From: Vicia villosa
Lineage: Eukaryota; Streptophyta; Magnoliopsida; Fabales; Fabaceae
Length of the DNA: 64,000 nt
Direction of reading: 5' to 3'
Assembly (NCBI RefSeq): GCF_029867415.1
Contig: NC_081185.1
Span: 138,596,157 to 138,660,156 of the forward strand
The notes beneath the pieces are model-generated. The model worked only from the letters and a program-made list of their open reading frames with translations, had not been told where the DNA came from and ran no database searches. Both the position numbers and the translations under genes were made by a program. This document shows, piece by piece, positions 10,842 to 22,820 of this stretch. Within the stretch, counting starts at the first letter, position 1. Each line of letters begins with the position of its first letter.

Positions 10842-11976
10842 TGTTAGAACAAGATTTGTTCTGATCAATATTCTTAGTTTTGATGATAACAATGTATATG
10901 AATTTTGTATGAGATAATGTGGTACTCTAATACTATGCAATTTCCATTTCAGGAATCATATAAAGAGTATGCACAAAATCAGCGCAAGAAGCACTGACTC
11001 AGAAGGTTCAGCATGCAACATCAGAACATGGTCTGGCAAGACATCAGAAGATGGTCAAGCAGAATCAGAACATGGTCTATGGAAGCATCAGAAGAACTTG
11101 AGATTAGAAGCAGAAGCACTGAAGTTCTCATGGTATCACGCTAAGAAGCACTTCAAGGTCAGAAGACAAGAAGATGCTCTGCAACAAGTTGTTCGATTCT
11201 GAAGATATTCAAACGTTGTTTACACAAACATCAGATAAGAAGCAAGTACAAGATGGCAGGCTACGCTGATTGACAAAAGGAACGTTAGAAGCTATTAAAG
11301 GCAACGTCAGTAGACACCGCGAAAGCAAGGCTCGAGGTAGTTGACAAAAGAGTGAAACATTAAATGCAATGTTGTACGGATCACGCAACGCATTAAATGG
11401 TCCCAACGGTCATCTTCTCAAACTCCTATAAATAGAAGTTCTGAAGAGAAGCTGAAAACAACACTCTACGCAAATATACAGAAATGCTGTTAAATTCAAA
11501 AGCTCTCAAACTTCATCTTCAACCTCACTACATTGTTGTTGTAATATCTTAGTGAGATTAAGCTTAAACTTAAGAGAAAAATCACAGTTGTGATAATAGC
11601 TTATTAAGAAGCATTGTAACTCTTATAAGAATTTGTTTACATTAATTTGTAAGAACTAGAGTGATCAGGTTGTGATCAGAATACTCTAGAAAGTCTTAGA
11701 GGGTATCTAAGCAGTTTATTCCTAGAGTGATCAGGTTGTGATCAGTATACTCTAGAAGACTTGGAAGTTATCTAAGTGGAAAACCACTGCAATCTTGTGT
11801 GATTAGTGGATTAAATCCTCAGGTGAGGTAAATCACTCCAAGGGGGTGGACTGGAGTAGTTTTGTTAACAACGAACCAGGATAAAAATCATTATGAAAAT
11901 TGTTTTTATCTTACAAGTTTTAAAGCTAAACTTATTCAAACCCCCCCCCCCTTTCTAAGTGTTTTTCTATCCATCA
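10842..11976 (+). mobile_element. 5' LTR of SIRE/Maximus-type Copia element
   Basis: The 1135-bp LTR begins TGTTAGAACAAGATTTG and ends CTATCCATCA, keeping the TG...CA rule. A likely promoter TATA, CTATAAATAGAAG, lies at 11428-11440. A run of eleven C lies near 11941. A primer-binding site, TAGCATCAGAGC at 11979-11990, follows and departs at two positions from the complement of initiator-tRNA-Met used by most Copia elements (TGGTATCAGAGC). The 3' LTR is missing because the element breaks off near 21290. Confidence 0.8.
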
Positions 11977-12061
11977 ATTAGCATCAGAGCGTAGGTTCTA
12001 AGGTGCCAGCACTTAACCGTGCTTAGAAAAGATTCAGGAAGAGAAAAACGCTTAAGTCAAG

Positions 12062-13868
12062 ATGGTTGGTGATGAACCAACACCTACATCTACATCTGGC
12101 TCTGCTGAGCAACATAATGGAAATGGTAACAATGGTTATACTAGACCACCAGTATTTGATGGTGAAAACTTTGAATACTGGAAAGATAAACTTGAAAGTT
12201 ACTTTCTTGGTCTAGATGGTGACTTATGGGATCTTCTGATGGATGGTTACAAACATCCAGTGAAAACTAGTAGTGTAAAGCTTACAAGACAAAAAATGAA
12301 TGATGATCAAAAGAAGCAGTTCAAAAATCATCACAAGTGTAGGACTGTTTTGCTGAATGCTATCTCTCATGCTTAATATGAGAAGATATCTTACAGGGAA
12401 ACTGCCTATGACATATATGAATCATTGAAAATGACTCATGAGGGAAATGCCCAAGTCAAAGAGACTAAAGCTCTTGCCTTGATCCAGAAATATGAAGCCT
12501 TCAAGATGGAGGATGATGAAAATATTGAGAAGATGTTCTCAAGATTTCAAACGCTAACTGCTGGATTAAGAGTTCTGGACAAAGGTTACACCAAGGCTGA
12601 TCATGTAAAGAAGATCATCAGAAGCTTGCCTAGAAGATGGGGTCCAATAGTGACTGCATTCAAGATTGCAAAGAATCTGAATGAAGTCTCTTTGGAAGAG
12701 CTAATCAGTTCCTTAAGAAGCCATGAGATAGAGCTGGATGCAAATGAACCTCAGAAGAAAGGTAAGTCTATTGCATTAAAATCTAATTATAAAAAATGCA
12801 CTAACGCTTTTCAGGCTGAAGAAGAAGATTCTGAAGAATCAGAATCAGAAGAAGAAGATGAACTGTCCATGATCTCCAAAAGGGTAAACCAACTCTGGAA
12901 GAGCAAGCAAAGGAAGTTCAAGAACTTCAGAAGTTCAAAGAAGCCTGAAACAGGAGAATCTTCTGGAAGCAGAAGATCTGACAAGAAGAAGGTCATATGT
13001 TATGAGTGCAATGAGCCTGGACACTTCAAGAATGAATGTCCAAAACTTCAGAAGGAGAATCCCAAGAAGAAGTTTCATAAGAAGAAAGGTCTTATGGCAA
13101 CATGGGATGATTCAGAATCAGAATCAGAATTAGACTCTAAAGGCGAGCAGGCAAACTTTGCACTGATGGCCACAGTGGATGATGGATCAGAATCTACATC
13201 AGAATCAGATTCTGAAGAGGTATCTTCTGAACTATCTAGAGAAGAGTTAGTTTCCAGTTTAACAGAACTTCTGGAATTCAAGGCTCATCTTAGTATCAAA
13301 TACAAAAAGCTGAAAAAGCTATTTGATTCTGAAACTAAGAAGCTGGAAGTGGAAAATTCTGAACTGAAAGAAAAAGTTTTAAAATTATCCAAAGATATTG
13401 GATCTTCTTATGAATCAGAAAAATCCATTCCTAGTCTCAATCATATTCTGAAAGAATATAACTCGAGCTTCAGAAAGTTTTTATCTAGAAGTATTGGCAG
13501 AAGTCATCTTGCTTCTATGATATATGGTGTTTCTGGAAACAAAAGGATTGGCGTTGGCTATGAGGGTGATACCCCACACAAATTTGAACCTGTAGATGAT
13601 ATGAAAATTACATACAAACCATTGTATGATTAGTTCAAATATGGCCACTCACATGATATTAGGCTAACCTCACATGCCAAAAGCTTTCATGCTACACACA
13701 CAAAGAAACATGTGACACAACCTAGAAAATATCATGCTGCAAAACCTAAAGAATATCATGTTGTTCCTCCTGTTGTTTATTATGCTAAACCCAAGTTCAA
13801 TCAGAACTTGAGGAAAACTAACAAGAAAGGACCCAAGAATTTGTGGGTACCTAAGGAGAAGATAATTT
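12062..13868 (+). pseudogene. SIRE/Maximus-type Copia gag
   Basis: One frame starts with ATG at 12062 and runs through a UBN2-type gag (PPVFDGENFEYWK near the N-terminus), a Ser/Glu-rich linker, and a zinc knuckle CYECNEPGHFKNEC (CX2CX4HX4C) near 13000-13041. A coiled-coil region follows. Two in-frame stops break it: TAA at 12374 and TAG at 13631. The frame resumes unchanged after each, so these are point mutations. Gag would form the virus-like particle that packages element RNA. Long gags with acidic linkers are typical of SIRE/Maximus. Confidence 0.85.
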
Positions 13869-14200
13869 TTGTTGCAGATATCCTTGGCAGCAAAGAAGAC
13901 AAAGCACAAAATGTCATGGTACCTGGACTCTGGGTGCTCGCGATACATGACGGGAAGAAGGTCTATGTTCCAAGACATGGTGCTTAAGTCTGGTGGAGAA
14001 GTCAAGTTTGGAGGAGATCAGAAGGGCAAGATAATTGGCTCTGGAACCATAAGTATTGGCAACGCTCCTTCAATAACTAATGTACTTCTTGTAGAAGGAT
14101 TAACGCATAACTTATTATCCATAAGTCAATTAAGTGACATGGTTATGACATAATCTTCAATCAAAAGTCTTGCAAGGCTGTAAGTCAGAAGGATGGCTCA
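13869..14200 (+). pseudogene. Copia aspartic protease fragment
   Basis: After a frameshift near 13900 the frame gives SWYLDSGCSRYMTG, the Asp-Ser-Gly active site of Copia protease, then IGSGTISIG and GLTHNLLSISQLSD. A second frameshift or stop occurs near 14150. At 14204 the reading is cut by the LARD-like element and resumes after 20041 with the integrase zinc region. The protease would cleave the Gag-Pol polyprotein; it is inactive here as a gene. Confidence 0.8.
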
Positions 14201-14204
14201 ATCC

Positions 14205-17200
14205 TGAAATTCTGGTAAGACAGAACCCGGATGTCATATACGATGTCGTGACATCTGGTCTGTCATCAGTTTAGCTGAGGCAGTACATACAGATCCCTCA
14301 ATTATTTATTACTTCTAACATCCAGAAGTCTGGAAGTGTTGGAATCACAGAGATTCTGTGTTAGCACAGTCATTAAATCACACACTGATGTCAGGCACGA
14401 TGTTATGACATCCAAACTGAACTTACAAATAAACAATGCAGAAACATAAACAACACAACAGAATTGTTCACCCAGTTCGGTTCAATCAACCTACTCTGGG
14501 GGCATACCAAGCCAGGGATGAAGTCCACTATTAGCAGTATCAATTCAGAGCTAAACTCCCAGTTTACAACTCCTCACTTAATCACTACCCAATGACCCCT
14601 CTACCTAGGTTCTCCCTAGATATGGAATATCTCCATTCCACTCCCAATCATACCAATGATGTCTAGCAGTCAACACCTCAGCCACTGCATTGACGGCTTA
14701 ATTACCAACATTCAAAACACACAAATAAACATATCTTAGAGTTGCTTCAAAGCTTCCTCCAAGCACACAACTCCACTCATTGCTTTACAACTTCTGAGTG
14801 AATAAAACAAACCTCTTACCTACAGGCTTCGAGGCACAAATCAGTGACCTTCCCACAAACCGGGAGGTTCACCTACACGGCTAACCCTAATAGTTACATC
14901 TTTCTAAACGCCGGCTAGCTCCCTAAACTAGGTTACAAAGTTTCCTATTTATAACCTATTCCCAACTGAACTTGGGCTTACAATCACAACATTATTTGCT
15001 GTTACAAATCACAGAAAACTTTCTGCTAAAAACAAGGTCTTCAATCATAAGTTTCCTAATTTATCTTCATAATTGGAAACTGCATAATTCTCCAATATTC
15101 TAATCTTGATTCTCTTGACCTTTAAACCTGCCACATAGGATTGCATAATATTCCAAAGAATATTCTGCATCTTTTAAAACCAAAACTGAATCTTTATATT
15201 CCAGCTCAGCAGGCGCGTGACAGCTAAATATAACAGTAACTGCTGTCAAATACTGATGTCACAGAGCATGTCGTGACATTCCATGTTCTGCATAAATTAC
15301 AGCAAACAGTATTCTTCACTTCAATTCTCAGCTTCTCACATATCAGGGTGCCAAAAAGACAGCCCATGATTTGTTCTATTACTGATGTACAATCAGCACA
15401 ATCTTTAGTTTCCCAAAATAAAGACTGAGATAAATAAGGAAACATCATAGAAATAGAATAGAAAATGTAGCAGCTACTGCTGTCAAACACTGATGTCATG
15501 ACGTCGAGCATGACATCCAACTCACAGCATGTATTAGCTTACACAACCAGAACCTGCATAACCTTTAACACTACACACCACATGTCATGACCTTAGTCAA
15601 GACAACAGAATACACATGAATGTTTTACCACAAAATGCAGCCAATCAAAACATCTACAATCTCCCCCTTTGGCAAATTTTTGGCTAAAACATTCTGTCAC
15701 CACAGCAGCACAAAAACAACTAGCAAACTACCAGTTATGCAGAATTGCTAAAGCACATCAAAACATCAGACCTGCTGAATAAGTTCCACAAGCTACACTA
15801 TCACATAACATGAACAAAAACAACTTGTTCAATATGATTTGGGGTGACAATCTCTTCTCCCCCTGTTTGGCCATAAATGTTGCCAAAGCAACGTACAGCT
15901 CCCCCTTAAAAGTTACTCTGCATGACATGACCACGACACACACAAAAAAAACACCATCTGATAATCTTTAGATACCACTTCGCCACCAGCTTGATTAGAA
16001 TACAATAAGTCACCCTCAATGGGAGATCTATATTACAAGATGCACTCTTTCATAGATAGCTCATAACTTCTACCACAAGCTCCAAGAGGTGAATAGAAAA
16101 CACCTCCTTTTTGTCTTCAACTTATTACTCTTCTGCTCAAAAGTAATTTGTCTAAGACTATCCTCAAGAATAATCAGCTGCCATATGTTGATTATCTTGA
16201 TCCTTCGAACCCACTTCTGAGATGAACCAAATGTCAACACATTGTGTTTTAACATCTAGCTGTTGAATTCAGCTCCTTCTTCTGCCACTTGAAAGAACTT
16301 CCTCCCTTTACAGAACCAGAGTTCAATGCTCTCATAGACCTGATTGTGAAACCAAGTTTGAGTACGCAACCTCCATCCTGCAGTTATGCAGTTATGTCAT
16401 CCAAGCTCACACTTTTATGAATCCCTGCTTTTTTTCCAACAACATCAGACACTCTGATGCATGAGTCATCAGAAGGACTAGTTAGAGACTAATCCTCTAG
16501 CTGTACCAAGGATGCCACTTCCTTGAGCAAAGCTATTTCCATGATGTCAAGAATACTGCCACTTGTTCTTGACTTCACAGTGTGCATTAGCCAATGCACT
16601 TTCTTACCTAGATCAGAAATAAACTGATCCAAGTAACCACCATCAAGATTATGATGTCTTCTTCTTCTTGTGCACTCCAAAGCTGAACATGTTTCTTGCC
16701 AGGAAACCTTTTTCAGTGATCACATGCTTCTGCTGCCACCAAAGAGATAGATCTTAAAACAATTGCACTATCCTTCCTGTACATGGTCTTGAGGAAGAGA
16801 TGTTCCAACATCTTTAAGAACATCAGTTATCTTGAACTTCCAAGGATAATCAATTAAATACTTGTACTTTGCACAAATATCAATTGATCTTAAATCCTTT
16901 CCCAGTTAGATTCACCCTTAGGAAAGAGAGAGATGAATCTTTCCTTACAAATGTGTCACACAACAACCAGAACCCATGTGACACCGTTCAATAGCCAATT
17001 AAACACAAGGCTGAATCAGACGTGGGGAGGTTAACCAAATCTCCCCCTCAAACAAGCAATCATGGAAACTCCACACAGCTTATCCATGCATTGTACATAA
17101 AAGTCTCATTATACAACATCCCTACTAGAGGCAACTAACTCCATGAGTTATACCTATACATACTTCATACACCAGTTGAGGATACTATACTTACATAAAC

Positions 17201-20041
17201 CATGGTTAACAGAGATACCATGCAGCGGAAAACAACTAAAATTTATCCTCAATAAACCTCAGGCCTAAAACAATAACCTTTGCATCAGTCAGCTACACAT
17301 CATTCATGATTAAATATATGCCATATCTCAACAAGGTTTCTGGAACAGATTCACTTATGACATAACTCCTGAAAATACCTCAGATTCCACACAGTAATCT
17401 GACTCCCTTGAATCATCACACAATATTCAAAACCATATTTCACTATGCACGATACACAGTATTCAGTTTTCAACACTAACTGTTCTATGGTTAAGAAAAC
17501 AATTCACACATCTGGTTCCTTTGATCAAAAGGACATACCAGATACAAGCTCATCTTTGGATTTTCATAGAGGTCTTGAAAAGAAAACCTGAATGAATCCT
17601 TTCACTTACACTGAGCTCTTCTTCCAACTCCCATAAGCTTATGCCTGAAATAAACTAACATTTGGGATGGAAGGTTCAATTGATTGTATTCTGACCAATC
17701 AACACAAAAAGCAGATGTCTCCTCTTCCAGATCAGGAGTAGGTTCCAAACAAATGTACTCACACTACATAAGTTCAGCACCAGAACATCTGTTCTTCAAC
17801 TGGTAGCTGCAAACCAGTATGCCATCAGTTCCTTCTTCTTGGAACACACAATTCTTGACAATCTTGAAGATCATCAAACAACTTTGCAGATGAATATGAG
17901 GAACACTGATCATTTGAACCTCTTCAACCTCAATAACCATGCCTTTATGAGTGGACTTGAGAAAAGATCTCAAGTATCTTTGACACTTGTACTAAAGTTG
18001 AGAACAATCTGCTACAAATTCTGTTGAAAACCATATAACCCTAGAGATCTTCTTTCAAAGATAGGATTATGCATCAGATGCTATGCAGCAGAAAATAGCC
18101 ATATATCAACAGAGATTACACAATGCTTACTCCCAGAACCAGTTGTAAGCATGACATCCAAGAATTGCAGCTGAACAATCCAACGATATGCTTGCTTCTT
18201 CTCCAAGCAACACAACAAGACCTAACCAATATTCTGACCAGAAAGAAACAGATAAGCACAAAGAATACCTTATCATTAACTTCACTCCCGCATGAAGGTT
18301 TTGACAATATTCTTCTCTGTACCCTGCTATATGCTGAATAAAACGCCCCAAATTCTTCACTCCCGCATGAATCATTTGGATATCAGTAACACCATCTTCC
18401 CTTGCCAAGAGAATACACCTGTTATGGTCAGTTTGGTCCAGTCTTCCACACATAGGTCCATCCTCCACTTCTAGGGACCATTCAATATGAACATGAATGT
18501 TCAAACAATCAACTACCTCCAACAACCAGAAAGTATCTCCCATGGATCTCATCCAGAAACAGACAGGATGCCTGCTCTGGTACCAATTGAAATTCTGGTA
18601 AGACAGAACCCGGATGTCATATACGATGTCGTGACATCTGGTCTGTCATCAGTTTAGCTGAGGCAGTACATACAGATCCCTCAATTATTTATTACTTCTA
18701 ACATCCAGAAGTCTGGAAGTGTTGGAATCACAGAGATTCTGTGTTAGCACAGTCATTAAATCACACACTGATGTCAGGCACGATGTTATGACATCCAAAC
18801 TGAACTTACAAATAAACAATGCAGAAACATAAACAACACAACAGAATTGTTCACCCAGTTCGGTTCAATCAACCTACTCTGGGGGCATACCAAGCCAGGG
18901 ATGAAGTCCACTATTAGCAGTATCAATTCAGAGCTAAACTCCCAGTTTACAACTCCTCACTTAATCACTACCCAATGACCCCTCTACCTAGGTTCTCCCT
19001 AGATATGGAATATCTCCATTCCACTCCCAATCATACCAATGATGTCTAGCAGTCAACACCTCAGCCACTGCATTGACGGCTTAATTACCAACATTCAAAA
19101 CACACAAATAAACATATCTTAGAGTTGCTTCAAAGCTTCCTCCAAGCACACAACTCCACTCATTGCTTTACAACTTCTGAGTGAATAAAACAAACCTCTT
19201 ACCTACAGGCTTCGAGGCACAAATCAGTGACCTTCCCACAAACCGGGAGGTTCACCTACACGGCTAACCCTAATAGTTACATCTTTCTAAACGCCGGCTA
19301 GCTCCCTAAACTAGGTTACAAAGTTTCCTATTTATAACCTATTCCCAACTGAACTTGGGCTTACAATCACAACATTATTTGCTGTTACAAATCACAGAAA
19401 ACTTTCTGCTAAAAACAAGGTCTTCAATCATAAGTTTCCTAATTTATCTTCATAATTGGAAACTGCATAATTCTCCAATATTCTAATCTTGATTCTCTTG
19501 ACCTTTAAACCTGCCACATAGGATTGCATAATATTCCAAAGAATATTCTGCATCTTTTAAAACCAAAACTGAATCTTTATATTCCAGCTCAGCAGGCGCG
19601 TGACAGCTAAATATAACAGTAACTGCTGTCAAATACTGATGTCACAGAGCATGTCGTGACATTCCATGTTCTGCATAAATTACAGCAAACAGTATTCTTC
19701 ACTTCAATTCTCAGCTTCTCACATATCAGGGTGCCAAAAAGACAGCCCATGATTTGTTCTATTACTGATGTACAATCAGCACAATCTTTAGTTTCCCAAA
19801 ATAAAGACTGAGATAAATAAGGAAACATCATAGAAATAGAATAGAAAATGTAGCAGCTACTGCTGTCAAACACTGATGTCATGACGTCGAGCATGACATC
19901 CAACTCACAGCATGTATTAGCTTACACAACCAGAACCTGCATAACCTTTAACACTACACACCACATGTCATGACCTTAGTCAAGACAACAGAATACACAT
20001 GAATGTTTTACCACAAAATGCAGCCAATCAAAACATCTACA
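14205..20041 (-). mobile_element. LARD-like LTR element, complete, nested in the SIRE element
   Basis: Two LTRs of 1454 bp each (14205-15658 and 18588-20041) look identical throughout; a 98-codon frame is the same in both. They run TGAAATTCTGG...CATCTACA on the plus strand. A perfect 5-bp target duplication AATCC lies at 14200-14204 and 20042-20046. Orientation is minus. The PBS complement, GCTCTGGTACCA, lies at 18574-18585 beside the right LTR. A purine tract, seen as ATCTCCCCCTTT on plus, lies at 15659 beside the left LTR. The 2.9-kb interior has no gag or pol, so it must borrow proteins from another Copia element. Confidence 0.9.
15659..18587 (-). other. Non-coding interior of the LARD-like element
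   Basis: The longest frame is 141 codons (18552-18127, minus), and it shows no motif that I recognise; shorter frames overlap it on both strands. Words such as GGGGGAGA recur on the minus strand (near 15665, 15860 and 17045), as in the tails of SIRE-like Copia elements. I see no protease, integrase, RT or RNase H motif. This supports a derivative that keeps only cis signals. Confidence 0.65.
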
Positions 20042-21290
20042 AATCCTATTTACAGGCAAGAGAAAGAACAACATTTATAAGATTGATCTTTCTGATCTTG
20101 AGAAGCAGAAGGTGACTTGCCTTATGTCTGTTTCTGAAGAGCAATGGGTCTGGCATAGAAGATTAGGACATGCTAGTTTGAGAAAGATTTCTCAAATTAA
20201 CAAACTAAATCTGGTCAGAGGACTCCCAAATCTGAAATACAAATCAGATGCTCTTTGTGAAGCATGCCAGAAGGGAAAGTTCTCCAAACCTGCATTTAAG
20301 TCTAAGAATGTTGTCTCTTTCTCTAGGCCGTTAGAACTTCTGCACATTCATCTGTTTGGACCAGTCAAAACAGCATCTGTCAGAGGGAAGAAATATGGAT
20401 TAGTCATCGTAGATGATTATAGCCGCTGGACATGGGTAAAGTTCTTAAAACACAAGGATGAGTCTCATTCAGTGTTCTTTGAATTCTGCACTCAGATTCA
20501 ATCTGAGAAGGAGTGCAAAATCATAAAGGTCAGAAGTGATCATTGTGGTGAATTTGAGAACAAATTCTTTGAGGAGTTCTTCAAAGAAAATAGTATTGCC
20601 CATGATTTCTCTTGCCCTAGAACTCCACATCAAAATGGAGTTGTAGAGCGAAAGAATAAGACTCTACAAGAAATGGCCAAAACCATGATCAATGAAACCA
20701 ATATGGCTAAGCACTTCTGGGAAGAAGCAATAAATACTGCATGTTATATTCAAAATAGAATCTCTATAAGACCTATTCTAATTAAGACTCCTTATGAATT
20801 GTGGAAGAATAGAAAGCCCAACATTTCATATTTTCATCCTTTTGGATGTGTTTGTTTCATTCTGAATACTAAAGATCCTCTTGGTAAGTTTGATTCTAAG
20901 GCACAAAAATGTTTCCTTCTAGGATATTTTGAACGCTCTAAAGGCTACAGAGTATACAATACTGAAACATTGGTTATGGAATAATCAATCAATATCAGAT
21001 TTGATAATAAGCTAGGTCTTGAAAAACCAAAGTAGTTTGAGAATTTTGCAGATATAGATATTGATATATCAGAAGCTGAAGAACCAAAAAGCAAAGTTTC
21101 AGAAGTTGAAAGTCTCAGAAGCAAAGGATCAGAAGATCAAGTTGCTGCATCTTTAGAGAATCTCAGAATTTCTGAAGAGCCAACAGCCAGAAGATCTTCT
21201 AGACTCACCTCAGCTCACTCAGAAGATGTGATTCTTGGAAAGAAAGATGATCCTATCAGAACTAGATCATTTATAAAGAATGGTAGTCAG
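20042..21290 (+). pseudogene. SIRE-type Copia integrase, interrupted
   Basis: The frame resumes after the LARD-like element. It shows the HHCC zinc region (WHRRLGHAS ... CEACQKGK) and the integrase core. The first catalytic Asp, expected in HIDLFGP, is His (codon CAT at 20349-20351). The second Asp (VRSDHCGEF) and the Glu (NGVVERKNKT) are kept. A stop at 20982 follows LVME, then an acidic, Ser-rich linker runs to about 21290, where homology ends before any reverse transcriptase. Integrase would insert the cDNA; this copy is inactive. Confidence 0.85.
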
Positions 21291-21429
21291 AATCATTGAT
21301 CAGAATCAGAAGATGAAAAGTTCTATTCGCAAATACAATGCAACACAGCTGTCATCAAGTGTTTTTTGATGGTGAACACGTGTTTGCACGGATGGTAAAA
21401 GTGTGAGTGAAACTGATGGGACGCCACCC

Positions 21430-22294
21430 TAGGTAACTGTGTTAAATCATTTCAATTCCCCACATTTGAATCTCCCTTTAAGGCATATAGCATCCCAAAC
21501 CTGCTAATGATCCTGCATAATTTCCCTCATACTTAGAATATCACGGAAAATCCAAGTGCACGTGGCTTTGGGTTGAACATCTAAAATGCTCCGATTCTTT
21601 AAGTAATAGGCATGCACCCATTTAACCCAAAGGCTGCCAGGTTTTTGCAAATGTTCCACAGAAGTTTCAGCATTGTACAATTATTCCATAAGCTCAAATC
21701 AATGATACCAAGACCCCCTCCTTAATGGGTTTACAAACTGAAGACTAAGCTACATGGCTCTTGCGACTGATTGAGTCCTTACCTGTCCAGAGGAAGGATC
21801 GACATATGGAATCTATTTTACTAATCACAGTTTTAGGCAAGGGAAAACAAGTTAGCCAGTAGTTTTCCAAAGCAAAGGAGACACTCTTTATGAGTTGGAG
21901 CCTCCCAGCATAAGTTAAGAGCTTAACAGGCCAATGTCTAATTCTATGAAGAATTTTATCAATTAATTCTAGGTAGTGATCAACATATAACTTCTTGTGA
22001 GTAATGGGAACCCCTAAGTATTTGAAGGAAAGAGTGCCCTCCTTAAACTCAGTACATCTAAGAAGACTCTCTCTCAATTCAGGATGGATAGCATCAAAAT
22101 ACATTTTACTTTTAGAGCTATTAATTTTCATACCTGTAGAGTTTAGGAAGTTCTCGAAGGTCTTCACCATCAGCTCCACAGATATGAAATCCCCTCTTGA
22201 AAATAACAAAATATCATCAGCAAACATAAGATTTGTTAGGTTCAATATCTTACATTTTTTTCCATTAAACAAACTACAATTTGGAAATAGGTAG
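21430..22294 (-). pseudogene. LINE (L1-type) reverse transcriptase remnant
   Basis: Minus-strand frame 22290-21745 contains LMFADDILLFSRGD with the FADD catalytic pair of non-LTR reverse transcriptases. It is followed by FLNSTGMKIN, SKSKMYF, FKYLGVPI, LLTYAGRLQLIKSV and FLWTGKD, the usual order of the RT thumb and C-terminal region. Past 21745 the frame is broken, but CKPIKEGG-like and zf-RVT-like pieces persist to about 21430. The 5' half is missing: the Copia LTR starts at 22295. Confidence 0.85.
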
Positions 22295-22630
22295 TGTTGT
22301 GAATTCAGTGTCAATAACGAAGTATAAAACAATGAAAGAATAAAGAATAAAGAAGAAGAAGAACACAAGAATTTGTTATAACTGTTATTCTTTTACTTTC
22401 TCTTAGAAAACAAGATTACAAGCTTACAAGAATAACAAATAACCTCTCTCACCCTGAATTATGATTTGCAGTGTGTAATGATGAGAGACTACTATGTTAT
22501 TTATAATAAAACTTATCATACTAACTAATGTCCTTTTTCCACAAGACTCATTACACAAGCTAACTTAACAAATTAGGGTTTAAACACTAAAACCTAATTT
22601 AACATGCTAACAACCCTAGCATATTCGACA
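22295..22630 (-). mobile_element. 3' LTR of minus-strand Copia element
   Basis: On the minus strand the LTR starts TGTCGAATATGC at 22630 and ends TTCACAACA at 22295 (336 bp, TG...CA). It directly abuts the LINE remnant. The upstream neighbour is the RNase H end of the same element. The 5' LTR was not found. Confidence 0.7.
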
Positions 22631-22820
22631 CCTGCATGCTAGATCCATCTTCGACTACACCATGCACATTTCAACACCAGCATGTGAACAACCTTTGACT
22701 TCATGTTTAACTCTGTCGAACTGTCAAAACAAGAAGCTACCCTTCGACCATACTAGAATTCGATCCAATATCTCACAAATCTCCGCCATGGACCTAACTC
22801 TACAACATCAAGGGAACAAA

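Noticed and set aside
15224..15520. A 98-codon minus-strand gene, repeated at 19607-19903
   Set aside because: Both copies lie at the same place in the two LTRs of the LARD-like element; the duplication is of the LTR, and no protein family is recognisable.
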